DNA of 64,000 nt from Lachnospiraceae bacterium (lineage in GTDB: Bacteria; Bacillota; Clostridia; Lachnospirales; Lachnospiraceae). The position numbers and the translations under genes were made by a program. This document shows positions 28,587-37,830 of this stretch, in pieces; position 1 is the first letter of the stretch; every line of letters starts with the position of its first letter. Location of the stretch: assembly GCA_017439675.1 (NCBI GenBank), contig JAFSIQ010000037.1:82875-146874 (forward strand). Direction: 5' to 3'. The notes beneath the pieces are model-generated. The model ran no database searches. It was not told where the DNA came from and was given only the letters and a program-made list of their open reading frames with translations.

Positions 28587-28997
28587 ATGTTTATTAAACA
28601 GTTAACTGTGTTTATTGAAAACCGTGCCGGTCGTTTAGAAGAGGTTGCTCAGGTTTTAAAGGACAACGATATCAATATTAAATCCATGTCTTTGGCAGAT
28701 ACTAGTGATTACGGATTGTTACGCTTTATTCTTTCCGATTCCGAAAAGGCCGTTAAAGTATTGAAGGATGCAGGATTTTCTGCTATGGCTGCGGATGTTA
28801 TTGCAGTGAAGTTGACACAACAGGTGGGACAGTTAAGCGAGTTACTGAATGTCCTTTCTAGTGCAAGCGTAAATGTAGAATATATGTATGGTTTAACTTC
28901 CGATGACCAATCAGCTTTCATTGTATTAAAAACCAATGACCAGAACAAAGCGTTAGAAGCTATCAAGGCTTCTTCCTTTGAATTATTCACAGCATAA
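28587..28997 (+). CDS. Tandem ACT-domain protein, amino-acid-binding regulator
   Basis: The 136-residue protein consists of two ACT folds: residues 1-70 starting MFIKQLTVFIENRAGRLEEVAQ, and 71-136 (AVKLTQQVGQLSELLNVLSS). ACT domains bind amino acids and regulate partner enzymes. Stand-alone double-ACT proteins of this type often sit beside PaaK-like ligases, and the pair here shares a transcript (14-bp gap, AGAAGGAGGGG ribosome site), suggesting control of the ligase by an aromatic amino acid. This regulatory link is inferred. Confidence 0.88.
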   Translation: MFIKQLTVFIENRAGRLEEVAQVLKDNDINIKSMSLADTSDYGLLRFILSDSEKAVKVLKDAGFSAMAADVIAVKLTQQVGQLSELLNVLSSASVNVEYMYGLTSDDQSAFIVLKTNDQNKALEAIKASSFELFTA

Positions 28998-29030
28998 TCA
29001 CATCGAAAGTATAATAGAATATAAAGACCA

Positions 29031-29058
29031 ACAGCGCAGGTTATAAAACCTGCGCTGT
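29031..29058 (+). terminator. Rho-independent terminator of paaK-ACT
   Basis: Perfect 12-bp stem ACAGCGCAGGTT/AACCTGCGCTGT, 4-base loop, followed by TTTTATATAT on the plus strand. It may also stop the opposing 1890-residue LRR gene. Confidence 0.9.
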
Positions 29059-29109
29059 TTTATATATGCATATAAGCTTTACTATTGTGGTTTCTATTGA
29101 GTAAGTATA

Positions 29110-32100
29110 TTACTTCTTAACCTTAACCGAAGATTTCTGTCCCTTTTTTGCAAATAAGGACTTATACTGTGCTAATTTCTTCTTTGGTACTTTAATCACA
29201 CATTTCTTGTGAATGCCCTTAAGTGCATTTGTTCCAACAGAAGAAAGTACGGTAGACTTAACTGTAATCTTCTTCAAAGCCTTACAATTAAGGAATGCCT
29301 GTGTTCCAAGTGAAGTAAACTTCTTTGGAAGCGTAATTGCTGTCAGTTTCACACATTTTGCAAAGGACTGGTTTCCTATGTTGGTCAGCTTCGCACTAGA
29401 AGAAATTGTTACAGTCTTAAGCACCTTACAGTTATAAAATGCTTTGTTTTCGATTCTTGTTACAGAATTAGGAATCTTAACCTTCGTTAACTTGTAACAA
29501 TTCTGGAAAGCACTCTCACCAATCGTATTCAGCTTGCCTTTTGATGCAAGTGTCAATGTCTTCAACTTCTTACAATTGTAGAAGGCTTTCTTTCCAATTG
29601 TTGTCACTTCACTACCAATCTTAACTGTTGTAAGATTACTACATCCAGAGAATGCATTCTCCTCAATGTTCTTCACGTAGTTACCGATAGAAATGGTTTT
29701 AATCTTCTTGTTGTTCTTAAACATACCAGCCTTAATGGTAGTAACCTTGTAACGCAATCCATTGATGGTTACCGTATCTGGAATCACAACATTCGTTGTA
29801 GAAGAATCGCTTGATCCTTCGTAAACCACTTCACCTTGAAGGTCAGTAGTACTTACTCTTGTAACCTTTACCTTGGCTCCTGTTGCAGGGTCCACTGCTT
29901 CCTGATTCGCCTTAACAGTTGGGTACTTCACATTGATGGAAACCGTTGCGGTTTTCTTATAACCACCCTGTGAGTTGTTAGCTGTTGCTGTAATCTTGAC
30001 ATACTTGCTAACACCATCTGCCTTTAATACCTGTACATTACCATATTGGTCTACAGATACATAATCTGGTGCATCAGATGTAAATGTAATCGCCGTATTA
30101 GTCAGATTATGGAAATCTGCCATATTTGCTGAAGAACATACCTGATTAAAATAATTCTTGTATTCCTTGAATACAGAAAATGCACTTCCTGGGGCTGCTC
30201 CACTGTTGTATTCTGATGGAACCTGCAATGTAATCGTATTAACATCAGAACCGACAGTCACTGTATAGGTTTTCTTATACTTTGCTTTCTGTTCCTCTGT
30301 ACATCCCTCTGGATAAACGCTAATGGTTGCCGTACCAAGACCTGCAGGAATCAAACAAAACTTCATATTAGATGCATTTGTTGTAACCGTTCCATTAGAG
30401 GCTGTTGTTGTAGCCTTAGTGGTATATGTCGTAGGTGGCGTAGCCAATGGAGAGGTACTAGAGCTTGGATAAATAACCGCTGGATTACTAGTCTCTACCA
30501 CAACATTACTACTTGGTATTGTAGAAGCCGTCTCATAACGGTCAACCATTGAATAATAATATGTAGCTGAACCCTTAGAAGCATTAATTGCCTGTATCTG
30601 AGGTGCACTTGGCCACTGGTTTGTCAGCTTATTATCTGTGTAAACAACCGCCATTGGTGATGGGTCAACCACACGAATATTATAAGTTGCATTAAAGGAA
30701 TCGGAGTTAATGGTATAGCCATCCTTACAGGTAAAGCTAATTCCCGCAATAATCTCTAATTGTATACGCTCATTCGGTGTTGTTTCCCTCAAACCAGACA
30801 CCTTGATTACATCTACATCACCGGTAGTATTTCCGTACTTAACCTTCTCTGTATCTGCCGTCTCTAATCGCGTGAAGTATTCCTCGCTCACTATATATGC
30901 AGGATCGTTTACATTGGTACACTTATAATAACCATCACTTACCTTTGCTCTTACCTGCAACAACTGTTCTACATCTGTATTAGTCTGATCATTCCTATCC
31001 ACAATACGAATTGCCGCAATACTAGAGGTGCCCTTTTCATTCACATAATATGGGAAGGACATCTGCCTTCCATAGGATACAACGGTTTCCTCCGGTGTAT
31101 CTACAGTCACAGATATCTGAATCCCGTTCTCACTCGTCTTCGTACCATTATTCATACCGGTTACCTGTGGCGTACTAACACCATCCACCATTTGACTGGT
31201 AGCCGATTCAAACACCTGCTTGCTTACCGTAGTGGATGCATAAAATCTAAAATTCTTGAACTTAGCACAACTCTGCAACGCATCCTTTTTAATAATCTGC
31301 ACTTCTTCACCAAAGGTCGCATCTGTCAATTGGCTACATAGTTTAAATGTATTCATTTCAATTACAGCCACCTTGGTTCCCTCTAACACAAACTTTGTCA
31401 GCTTCGTCCCCTCAAAGGCACTCTGACCAATTGTTGTAAGCATGCCCGCGTTGGTAAAGTCAATATTCGTCAAACCGGAATTCACAAATGCACTAGCGCC
31501 AATCTCCTTGATTCCGGCACCAAGAACAACCTCACCGATACTACTTGCATCCTTAAACGCATAGCTGTCAATCTTTAAGAGAGTATCTGGCAACGCCGTA
31601 CCAGTTAGCACCAATTTCTCACAGCTAAGGAATGCGTTCTGACCAATTGTCTCTACAACGCCGAAATCCACAGTGGTGAGATTATCACAATCACTAAACG
31701 CATACGTGTCTAACTTCTTAACATTTGCTAAATCTATATTCTCCAAACCCTTGCAGCCAGTAAAGCAATACTGTCCGAGGGTAGAAGCACTTCCAAGTTC
31801 TACCGTTGTAAGAACGGCACATCCTGAACCCAAAGCACTCTTTGCAAAGGTCTTTCTATCAAGAATAATGCCACCATTTACATTATTCGTCGGCAATTTC
31901 ACTGTGGTAAGATATTTACAATCCATAAAAGTACCATAATCACTTCCAGAATCTACACTGCCATACCCGATTTCACTAAGATTCACAAAGCTTGTCAAGT
32001 CTGCCGATTCAATATAACTACCAGCAAAGGCTCTTTCACCAATCTTCTCTACATACATCGGCAATACGCTAGCCGCTTCCTCAATCTCTTGACAGCCTTC

Positions 32101-34782
32101 AAAGGTATACTCCGGAATAATCTTCCAACGCATAGCCACATTGCCATTGGTATCTGCTTCCCATACAACCTTTTTCACACCGGTATATGCAAACACTGCC
32201 TTAGCTGGTACTGGCATATAATCTGGAATGGTAATCACGCCCTCGCTTCCTGAGCCTGCATACATGGTATCAAAGAGTTCCTGTCCATCAAACACACCTG
32301 TATTCAGATACAAGGACTCCAAAGAAACTGGCAAAACAACTGTCTTCAGTACTGGATACACATCATCCGCAACCCCAAGATAATTCTGCTCTTTGTCCAT
32401 ATAAGAGTTCTTCTTAAGACTATCTTGATGCGCAAATGCTTCCCCTGATATCTGTGCCAGACTTCCACAGGCTGACAAATCAATTGTAGTAAATTGATGT
32501 CCAAAGAATGCCAATTCGCCAACAAAAGAAAGACTTGTCAGTTGGTTAAAGTTAAAGCTAGTCAGTGGACACAATGCATAAAAGTGATATGGTATAGCCG
32601 TTGTAGCTGCTGGCAAGGAACTTCTTGTCATGCTTGTACAACCCTCAAACACCTGTGGCTGTAGTACAGGGGCTGCACCATTCACGTCCCGTACATGAAG
32701 CTCGGTAATACTTTTACATTTCATAAAAGCACCATGTTCGAGAGCGGTTAACGTATTCGGCAAAGATGTTGTCGTTGTTTCATTACACTGAATGGTATCT
32801 AATTTCTCATTCTTATAAAATGCACAAGCACCAATCTGCAAGCACTCTCCACTATTCTGTGGCAAGGACAAGCTAGTTACTGACACATTGTTACGGAATG
32901 CCTCTGCATAAATTTTTCTAATAGTACCAGATACGCCCGTTGTGCCTTTCCACACTATCTCCGTAACCTTAGCCTTTTCATTAGCCGCATCATCTGCCTT
33001 GACATAAAATGCTCTAGCAGCAATAATTTTGACAGATGCTGGTATCTTGATTTCTCTAAGGTCGTCACAACCGGTAAACACCTCACTACCACATTCTTTG
33101 TTATCATACTTTTTATGTGCAACATCCTTCTCAACTAGCTTATTGGCACTGTCAATTCCACCTGCTGGGATAGACGCTATCTTCTCCTCTTCATTAGAGT
33201 CTGTTCCCTTTCCCAAACAATAATCATTTACCAACTGACGACCAATCTGTGTCAAGTTGTTCATATTCAATAAGAAATTTGTATTGGTAATCGCAGTGTT
33301 ACGGAACGCACAGTCACCAATTAAAGCGACATTACAGGAGCCATTATTATCTTTTCTTTGCTCAACTGTAGAAAGATTTATACAATCGTCAAACAAATGG
33401 TCTGCAATCTCTGGAATTGCATATGGCAATGATACACTTTCAAAATCATCAACCGCATAAAAAGCAGCTTTTCCAATGCTAGTTACATAATCAGGAAGAT
33501 AAATATGATAAGTTCCATCTGCCGTATCGCCTGCATACAATCTAGAAAGATTGGTCTGTGCAAAAGCATATTCACCAATTTCCACAGCGGTGGCATTTTC
33601 AGGCAACTGCAACTCACCAAGTCCGCTAGATCCCTGGAACACACTCGGTCCAATACCTGTCAAGTGTGTACAATTACTCAAATCAAATACAGATGCTGAA
33701 AATTTCGCACCATAAAATGCTCTACTGTGAATCTTCTTTAATTTTGAAGTAGAATCAAACTGAACACTAACGCCATCACCTGCTGTTCCTGCATTAGAGA
33801 ATATATCAGAAGGCAAAATCGTTATTGCCTTACTCACTTTAATCGTTTGTAATGCCGTACAACCGCTAAACAAGCTGGCTGCATTCTGCAATACCGAGCC
33901 ATCCGAAAATGCTGGCAAATTAATTGTTGTAAGCGCTATATTATCTAAAAACGCCTTCTGTCCCACATAAGTCAAACCTGAAGGCAAAGTATTGTCCTCA
34001 CTGGTTGTGTTGATACTTGCCAGCTTTGAACACTTATCAAATGCCTCATCACCAATAGACTTTAACCCGTTTGGCAACTTAATAGTAGTCAATTTGGAAC
34101 AGCTGTCAAATGCTGTACTGCCAATAGATGTAATAGTGGTTGGCATGACAAAACTATTAAACTGGCATCCAGCAAACTCTCCATCTGGAATGCTTGTCAC
34201 ACCAGTAAGTGCTCTAATGTCAATGGCAGTCGCACCACTTGCAACACCAAGACCCTCTATGGATGTGACTGATGCAACACCGCTCATGCCTGTAAAATTA
34301 AGACTGCCATCATAGTTCTGCAAATCACCTGCTGTAATATTATTCACTGTCAATGCCGAACCTTTCTTATCATTATAAATGTCTACCACTAATGAAAGCA
34401 ATGTGGCATCCTTAAATACAGCAGATAATCTAGTTCCACTGGAAACACTAGCGTATTTGCTTTCCGGCACATCCACCTTTCCTTCTAACTTTTTTGTCTC
34501 TTTCTTGGCAGCTTCTGTCGTTGTTTCCTCGGTGGAAACCTCCGTCACTGCCTCTGTTGCTACTTCCGTAGCAGCTTCTGTGGTCACTGCTTCTGAAGCT
34601 TCTGTAACCACTTCTGTCGTTGCTTCTGTAACAACCTCCGTGGTAGTTTCTTCTGAAACAGCTTCCTGCTCAATCACACTGTCCACTTCCGTTGCTGATG
34701 CAGTGATTCCTGGATTTGCCACGGAAAGCACCATTACAGCAGTAAGTACGAGACTCAGTGTTCTCAAACTTCTTCGTTTCAT
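29110..34782 (-). CDS. Very large secreted BspA-type leucine-rich-repeat protein
   Basis: The 1890-residue protein begins with a signal peptide (LRTLSLVLTAVMVLSVANPG) and a low-complexity Thr/Glu/Val/Ala linker (TEATTEVVTEASEAVTTEAA type) over residues 30-95. Residues about 150-1250 are many irregular BspA/LRR_5 repeats (AFDSCSKLTTIKLPNGLKSI). A middle region, about 1250-1640, looks like beta-sandwich Ig-like (Big) domains. The end returns to regular repeats (AFYNCKKLKTLTLASKGKL) capped by a lysine-rich tail (KVPKKKLAQYKSLFAKKG). No cell-wall sorting motif is seen; the basic tail might hold it to the wall by charge. AAGGAGGTAATAAGAGG precedes the ATG. Confidence 0.87.
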   Translation of the reverse strand: MKRRSLRTLSLVLTAVMVLSVANPGITASATEVDSVIEQEAVSEETTTEVVTEATTEVVTEASEAVTTEAATEVATEAVTEVSTEETTTEAAKKETKKLEGKVDVPESKYASVSSGTRLSAVFKDATLLSLVVDIYNDKKGSALTVNNITAGDLQNYDGSLNFTGMSGVASVTSIEGLGVASGATAIDIRALTGVTSIPDGEFAGCQFNSFVMPTTITSIGSTAFDSCSKLTTIKLPNGLKSIGDEAFDKCSKLASINTTSEDNTLPSGLTYVGQKAFLDNIALTTINLPAFSDGSVLQNAASLFSGCTALQTIKVSKAITILPSDIFSNAGTAGDGVSVQFDSTSKLKKIHSRAFYGAKFSASVFDLSNCTHLTGIGPSVFQGSSGLGELQLPENATAVEIGEYAFAQTNLSRLYAGDTADGTYHIYLPDYVTSIGKAAFYAVDDFESVSLPYAIPEIADHLFDDCINLSTVEQRKDNNGSCNVALIGDCAFRNTAITNTNFLLNMNNLTQIGRQLVNDYCLGKGTDSNEEEKIASIPAGGIDSANKLVEKDVAHKKYDNKECGSEVFTGCDDLREIKIPASVKIIAARAFYVKADDAANEKAKVTEIVWKGTTGVSGTIRKIYAEAFRNNVSVTSLSLPQNSGECLQIGACAFYKNEKLDTIQCNETTTTSLPNTLTALEHGAFMKCKSITELHVRDVNGAAPVLQPQVFEGCTSMTRSSLPAATTAIPYHFYALCPLTSFNFNQLTSLSFVGELAFFGHQFTTIDLSACGSLAQISGEAFAHQDSLKKNSYMDKEQNYLGVADDVYPVLKTVVLPVSLESLYLNTGVFDGQELFDTMYAGSGSEGVITIPDYMPVPAKAVFAYTGVKKVVWEADTNGNVAMRWKIIPEYTFEGCQEIEEAASVLPMYVEKIGERAFAGSYIESADLTSFVNLSEIGYGSVDSGSDYGTFMDCKYLTTVKLPTNNVNGGIILDRKTFAKSALGSGCAVLTTVELGSASTLGQYCFTGCKGLENIDLANVKKLDTYAFSDCDNLTTVDFGVVETIGQNAFLSCEKLVLTGTALPDTLLKIDSYAFKDASSIGEVVLGAGIKEIGASAFVNSGLTNIDFTNAGMLTTIGQSAFEGTKLTKFVLEGTKVAVIEMNTFKLCSQLTDATFGEEVQIIKKDALQSCAKFKNFRFYASTTVSKQVFESATSQMVDGVSTPQVTGMNNGTKTSENGIQISVTVDTPEETVVSYGRQMSFPYYVNEKGTSSIAAIRIVDRNDQTNTDVEQLLQVRAKVSDGYYKCTNVNDPAYIVSEEYFTRLETADTEKVKYGNTTGDVDVIKVSGLRETTPNERIQLEIIAGISFTCKDGYTINSDSFNATYNIRVVDPSPMAVVYTDNKLTNQWPSAPQIQAINASKGSATYYYSMVDRYETASTIPSSNVVVETSNPAVIYPSSSTSPLATPPTTYTTKATTTASNGTVTTNASNMKFCLIPAGLGTATISVYPEGCTEEQKAKYKKTYTVTVGSDVNTITLQVPSEYNSGAAPGSAFSVFKEYKNYFNQVCSSANMADFHNLTNTAITFTSDAPDYVSVDQYGNVQVLKADGVSKYVKITATANNSQGGYKKTATVSINVKYPTVKANQEAVDPATGAKVKVTRVSTTDLQGEVVYEGSSDSSTTNVVIPDTVTINGLRYKVTTIKAGMFKNNKKIKTISIGNYVKNIEENAFSGCSNLTTVKIGSEVTTIGKKAFYNCKKLKTLTLASKGKLNTIGESAFQNCYKLTKVKIPNSVTRIENKAFYNCKVLKTVTISSSAKLTNIGNQSFAKCVKLTAITLPKKFTSLGTQAFLNCKALKKITVKSTVLSSVGTNALKGIHKKCVIKVPKKKLAQYKSLFAKKGQKSSVKVKK

Positions 34783-34912
34783 CCTCTTATTACCTCCTTC
34801 GTTCTTAAACCTATACTTCCATATTAGTACATGGGTTACACCCTTTTGACATAAGCCAAAAAATACCTATATATCTCATAATTATAGAACATATACCCCC
34901 AAAAAGCAATGA

Positions 34913-34938
34913 AAACTGGGTGAAAAATCACCCAGTTT
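34913..34938 (-). terminator. Terminator of the sodium:solute symporter gene
   Basis: Ten-base stem AAACTGGGTG/CACCCAGTTT with a 6-base loop, followed on the minus strand by TTCATT. It lies 100 bp after the symporter stop. Confidence 0.75.
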
Positions 34939-35037
34939 CCGTCACTACATAATGTTGCCTTTTGAAGAAGTCTTCACCACAACATCTACGCTTTATCTGA
35001 TTTATCTATATCACCATAATCGGTGTTATGAAACCAT

Positions 35038-36570
35038 TTAATCCTCCAAGGAACGGGTCTTTTTAACCGTTACCTTTTCCTCGTAACACTCAAAGATACC
35101 ATCCACATATTCCTTCTTCAACTTAGGAGTAATCACGCTCACAACGGGAACCACTATCAAGCCTGCAATCATAGCAATCGCACCTGCGTTGATTGGAGAA
35201 GCAATAAACTTTAAGAACAAGTTTGAAACTGTAATTCCCACACCGACGATATAGCTTGTCCAAACAGCTGCTTTTGTAATTTTCTTAGAATACAAACCGT
35301 ACATAAATGGTGCTAGGAATGCCCCGGCAAGTGCACCCCATGAAACGCCCATCAGCTGTGCAATAAAGGTAGGTGGATTAAGTGCAAGTACCACTGACAA
35401 GATAATGAATACTGCAATCAGCACACGCATCACAATAAGCTGTGTCTTCTCATTCATATCCTTAATGACAACATCCTTTAAGAAATCCAAAGTTAACGTT
35501 GAGCTTGATGTCATAACCAGAGAGGATAAGGTTGACATAGAAGCAGACAACACTAACACAATCACAATACCAATCAGTAAGTCAGGTAAAGTAGATAACA
35601 TCTGTGGAACAATTGCATCATACGCAATGGTTCCATCTGCCTTGTAAATTGCGGGTACATCAAACAAACGTCCAAAACCACCTAAGAAATAACATCCACC
35701 AGCTACAATAATTGCAAAAAATGTAGACACAATTGTACCTGTCTTAACTGCCTTCTCATCCTTGATTGCATAGAATTTATGTACCATCTGAGGAAGTCCC
35801 CATGTACCAAGGGAAGTCAAAACAATAACACCTACAAGATTCACTGGGTCCGGACCAAAGAAGCTCGCATATAACCCCTGTGCACCCTCCAAAGCCGGAA
35901 CTGCATTATCAGCAGGAATTACAGATAATTGCTTAACTGCATTTAAAAAACCACCTTGACCATTTAACACTGCAACGATAACCGCACAAATACCAATCAA
36001 CATGATAATTCCCTGAATAAAATCATTCCAAGCAGTAGCCATATATCCACCAACGATTACATAAACGCCTGTCAGCAATGCCATTACTACAATACAAACT
36101 TTGTAGTCAATGTTAAATGCCATTCCAAATAAATTCGAAAGACCGTTGTAAATAGATGCGGTGTATGGCACTAAAAAAACAAATGCGATTGCAGAGCCCG
36201 CAATACGAAGCGCCTTCGAGTCAAAACGCTTTCCAAAAAACTCTGGCATTGTCTTAGCATCTAACTTCTGTGTCATAACACGAGTTCTTCGACCAAGTAC
36301 CAACCAAGCCAATAAGCTTCCGATAACAGCATTTCCAATACCAATCCATGTAGATGCAAGTCCATATTTCCATCCGAACTGTCCTGCATAACCTACAAAC
36401 ACTACCGACGAAAAGTAGGAAGTACCATAAGCAAACGCTGTAAGCCATGGACCAACTCCTCTTCCTCCTAACACGAAATCATTGACATTAGTGGTTGATT
36501 TTCTAGCATAGATACCAACGCCAATCATTACTGCGAAAAATACAACTAATAATACAACTTTGATTGCCAT
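35038..36570 (-). CDS. Sodium:solute symporter family protein (PutP-like)
   Basis: The 510-residue protein has about 13 membrane helices and SSS-family features: DFVLGGRGVGPWLTAFAYGTSYFSSVVFVGYAG at the N-terminus (sodium and substrate site region), GGYMATAWNDFIQGIIMLIG in the middle, and SASMSTLSSLVMTSSSTLTLD in the helix 8 region where Ser/Thr residues coordinate sodium. Proline or another small solute is likely, but specificity cannot be read. I use ATG 36570, with GAGGGAGAATGG upstream, because the preceding 18 codons of open frame lack a ribosome site. A consensus promoter sits about 100 bp upstream, so it is transcribed alone. Confidence 0.88.
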   Translation of the reverse strand: MAIKVVLLVVFFAVMIGVGIYARKSTTNVNDFVLGGRGVGPWLTAFAYGTSYFSSVVFVGYAGQFGWKYGLASTWIGIGNAVIGSLLAWLVLGRRTRVMTQKLDAKTMPEFFGKRFDSKALRIAGSAIAFVFLVPYTASIYNGLSNLFGMAFNIDYKVCIVVMALLTGVYVIVGGYMATAWNDFIQGIIMLIGICAVIVAVLNGQGGFLNAVKQLSVIPADNAVPALEGAQGLYASFFGPDPVNLVGVIVLTSLGTWGLPQMVHKFYAIKDEKAVKTGTIVSTFFAIIVAGGCYFLGGFGRLFDVPAIYKADGTIAYDAIVPQMLSTLPDLLIGIVIVLVLSASMSTLSSLVMTSSSTLTLDFLKDVVIKDMNEKTQLIVMRVLIAVFIILSVVLALNPPTFIAQLMGVSWGALAGAFLAPFMYGLYSKKITKAAVWTSYIVGVGITVSNLFLKFIASPINAGAIAMIAGLIVVPVVSVITPKLKKEYVDGIFECYEEKVTVKKTRSLED

Positions 36571-36669
36571 TTTTCCATTCTCCCTCTTCCTTTTATTAAT
36601 AATTCTGCTTTTGCATTTTTGCACAACTTTAAAGCGTCTATGTTTTAAAGCTTTAACGCCCTAAAGTGC

Positions 36670-36698
36670 ATTATAATAAAGAGAGGGGACTCTGTCAA
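36670..36698 (-). promoter_or_regulatory. Consensus sigma-A promoter of the symporter gene
   Basis: Minus strand TTGACA (36698-36693), exactly 17 bp, then TATAAT (36675-36670): both hexamers match consensus. The leader (about 92 nt) contains a TTAAAGC/GCTTTAA hairpin. Confidence 0.85.
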
Positions 36699-36709
36699 GC
36701 AGAATCCCC
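36685..36709 (-). terminator. Hairpin overlapping the symporter promoter
   Basis: GGGGATTCTG/CAGAGTCCCC pair at 9 of 10 positions with a 5-base loop; on the minus strand TCTCTTTATT follows. It probably ends the upstream membrane-protein transcript, and its loop and arm contain the -35 element. Confidence 0.55.
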
Positions 36710-36776
36710 ATTTTAAATATACAAGCCGCTTTCTAAACACAAGCAGTGGTCATTTACACGCTATTATTTACAAATT

Positions 36777-37703
36777 CTATTTTTCAATTATGGTATTCCA
36801 ATACATCTTGGCACCGTACTCGCTTAACAGAGTCTCACCTAACTGCACACCTGCAATCTTATAGGTTCCATCATCACCCTTGACAAAAGCCAACTGTGTA
36901 ATGACACTAGAACCAATATTATTTATAAAAGCATCGTTTTCAAAAGTGATTGTACCACTACCTTCTATCACAATCGCATCCAATCCATTGACCTGCTCAT
37001 ATTCCACTATATTAATCATAATATCTTCTGTAATCATATCTCCGTAGCGATTTCCACTTTCATCCACCTGATCCATCAATCCCGCCACTTCTTTACGAGT
37101 TTCATCATCTGCTGCTATAGCTGTACCATATTGCTTTACACCGCTAAAGATGCAAACCACAAGTGCTACTGCTGCTATTATACTACCAAGTGTACACAAC
37201 ACACCTAAACCTTCACATTTTTGTGCGTGTTTACTTCGTCTCCACGGATAAAAGTTTGGCGCAAACAGAGCAAGCAAAATTAACGAAATCTTCTTTCCAT
37301 CAAATACATTTAATATAATCACATCTACTATCATAACCAATTCGCACAATCCGTAAAACAACTGCCATTTCATCAGATTGGTGTAAAGGTCAATTGCAGG
37401 CTGACTTGCAATAAAAATCATTGACGCAATCTGTATTGCAAAACAAGCAAGACATACATATAAGCTAATCGTTGGTGCAGAGGAATTTGGACTACTGCTA
37501 CTAACCGTCAATACATCATGCTCTATCGGTCTGCTGATAGATGGTGACTCCATCACTTTTCCTTCCTTTTTGAAATCCCATGGATCATCATTTGAACCCT
37601 CCGAAGGGTTATTCTCTCCATTACCACCAGCTAATTTCAATCCACCGGTTGACATTGCTGTACTACTTTCCTTATTTTCATCTTCTGCTAATCTAAGTTC
37701 CAT
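36777..37703 (-). CDS. Membrane protein of unknown function, paralogue of the 381-aa neighbour
   Basis: I do not recognise a named family. The 308-residue product starts with a hydrophilic cytoplasmic segment (residues 1-75) bearing short leucine motifs (ELRLAE, GGLKLAGG) and the string SISRPIEHD. Four membrane helices follow (SLYVCLACFAIQIASMIFIA; LCELVMIVDVIILNVF; ISLILLALFAPNFYPW; LCTLGSIIAAVALVVCIFSG) and then an extracytoplasmic domain of about 120 residues. It aligns along its length with the next gene: KKISLILL, YPxxR, the C-terminal beta-rich domain and a terminal YW motif recur. ATG 37703 has GGGGAGG six bases upstream; ATGs further up are poorly placed. The two genes form a pair 127 bp apart. 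Confidence 0.7.
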   Translation of the reverse strand: MELRLAEDENKESSTAMSTGGLKLAGGNGENNPSEGSNDDPWDFKKEGKVMESPSISRPIEHDVLTVSSSSPNSSAPTISLYVCLACFAIQIASMIFIASQPAIDLYTNLMKWQLFYGLCELVMIVDVIILNVFDGKKISLILLALFAPNFYPWRRSKHAQKCEGLGVLCTLGSIIAAVALVVCIFSGVKQYGTAIAADDETRKEVAGLMDQVDESGNRYGDMITEDIMINIVEYEQVNGLDAIVIEGSGTITFENDAFINNIGSSVITQLAFVKGDDGTYKIAGVQLGETLLSEYGAKMYWNTIIEK

Positions 37704-37830
37704 TTTCATCCTCCCCATAATATTATAAATTATTATTCTCACACATATAATGTTACACTTGCAAAGAAATGCCAACTATATTTGCCTTTTCACAAAGATT
37801 TCTTGCAAGCCGTTTTGACTTATTGTACAC

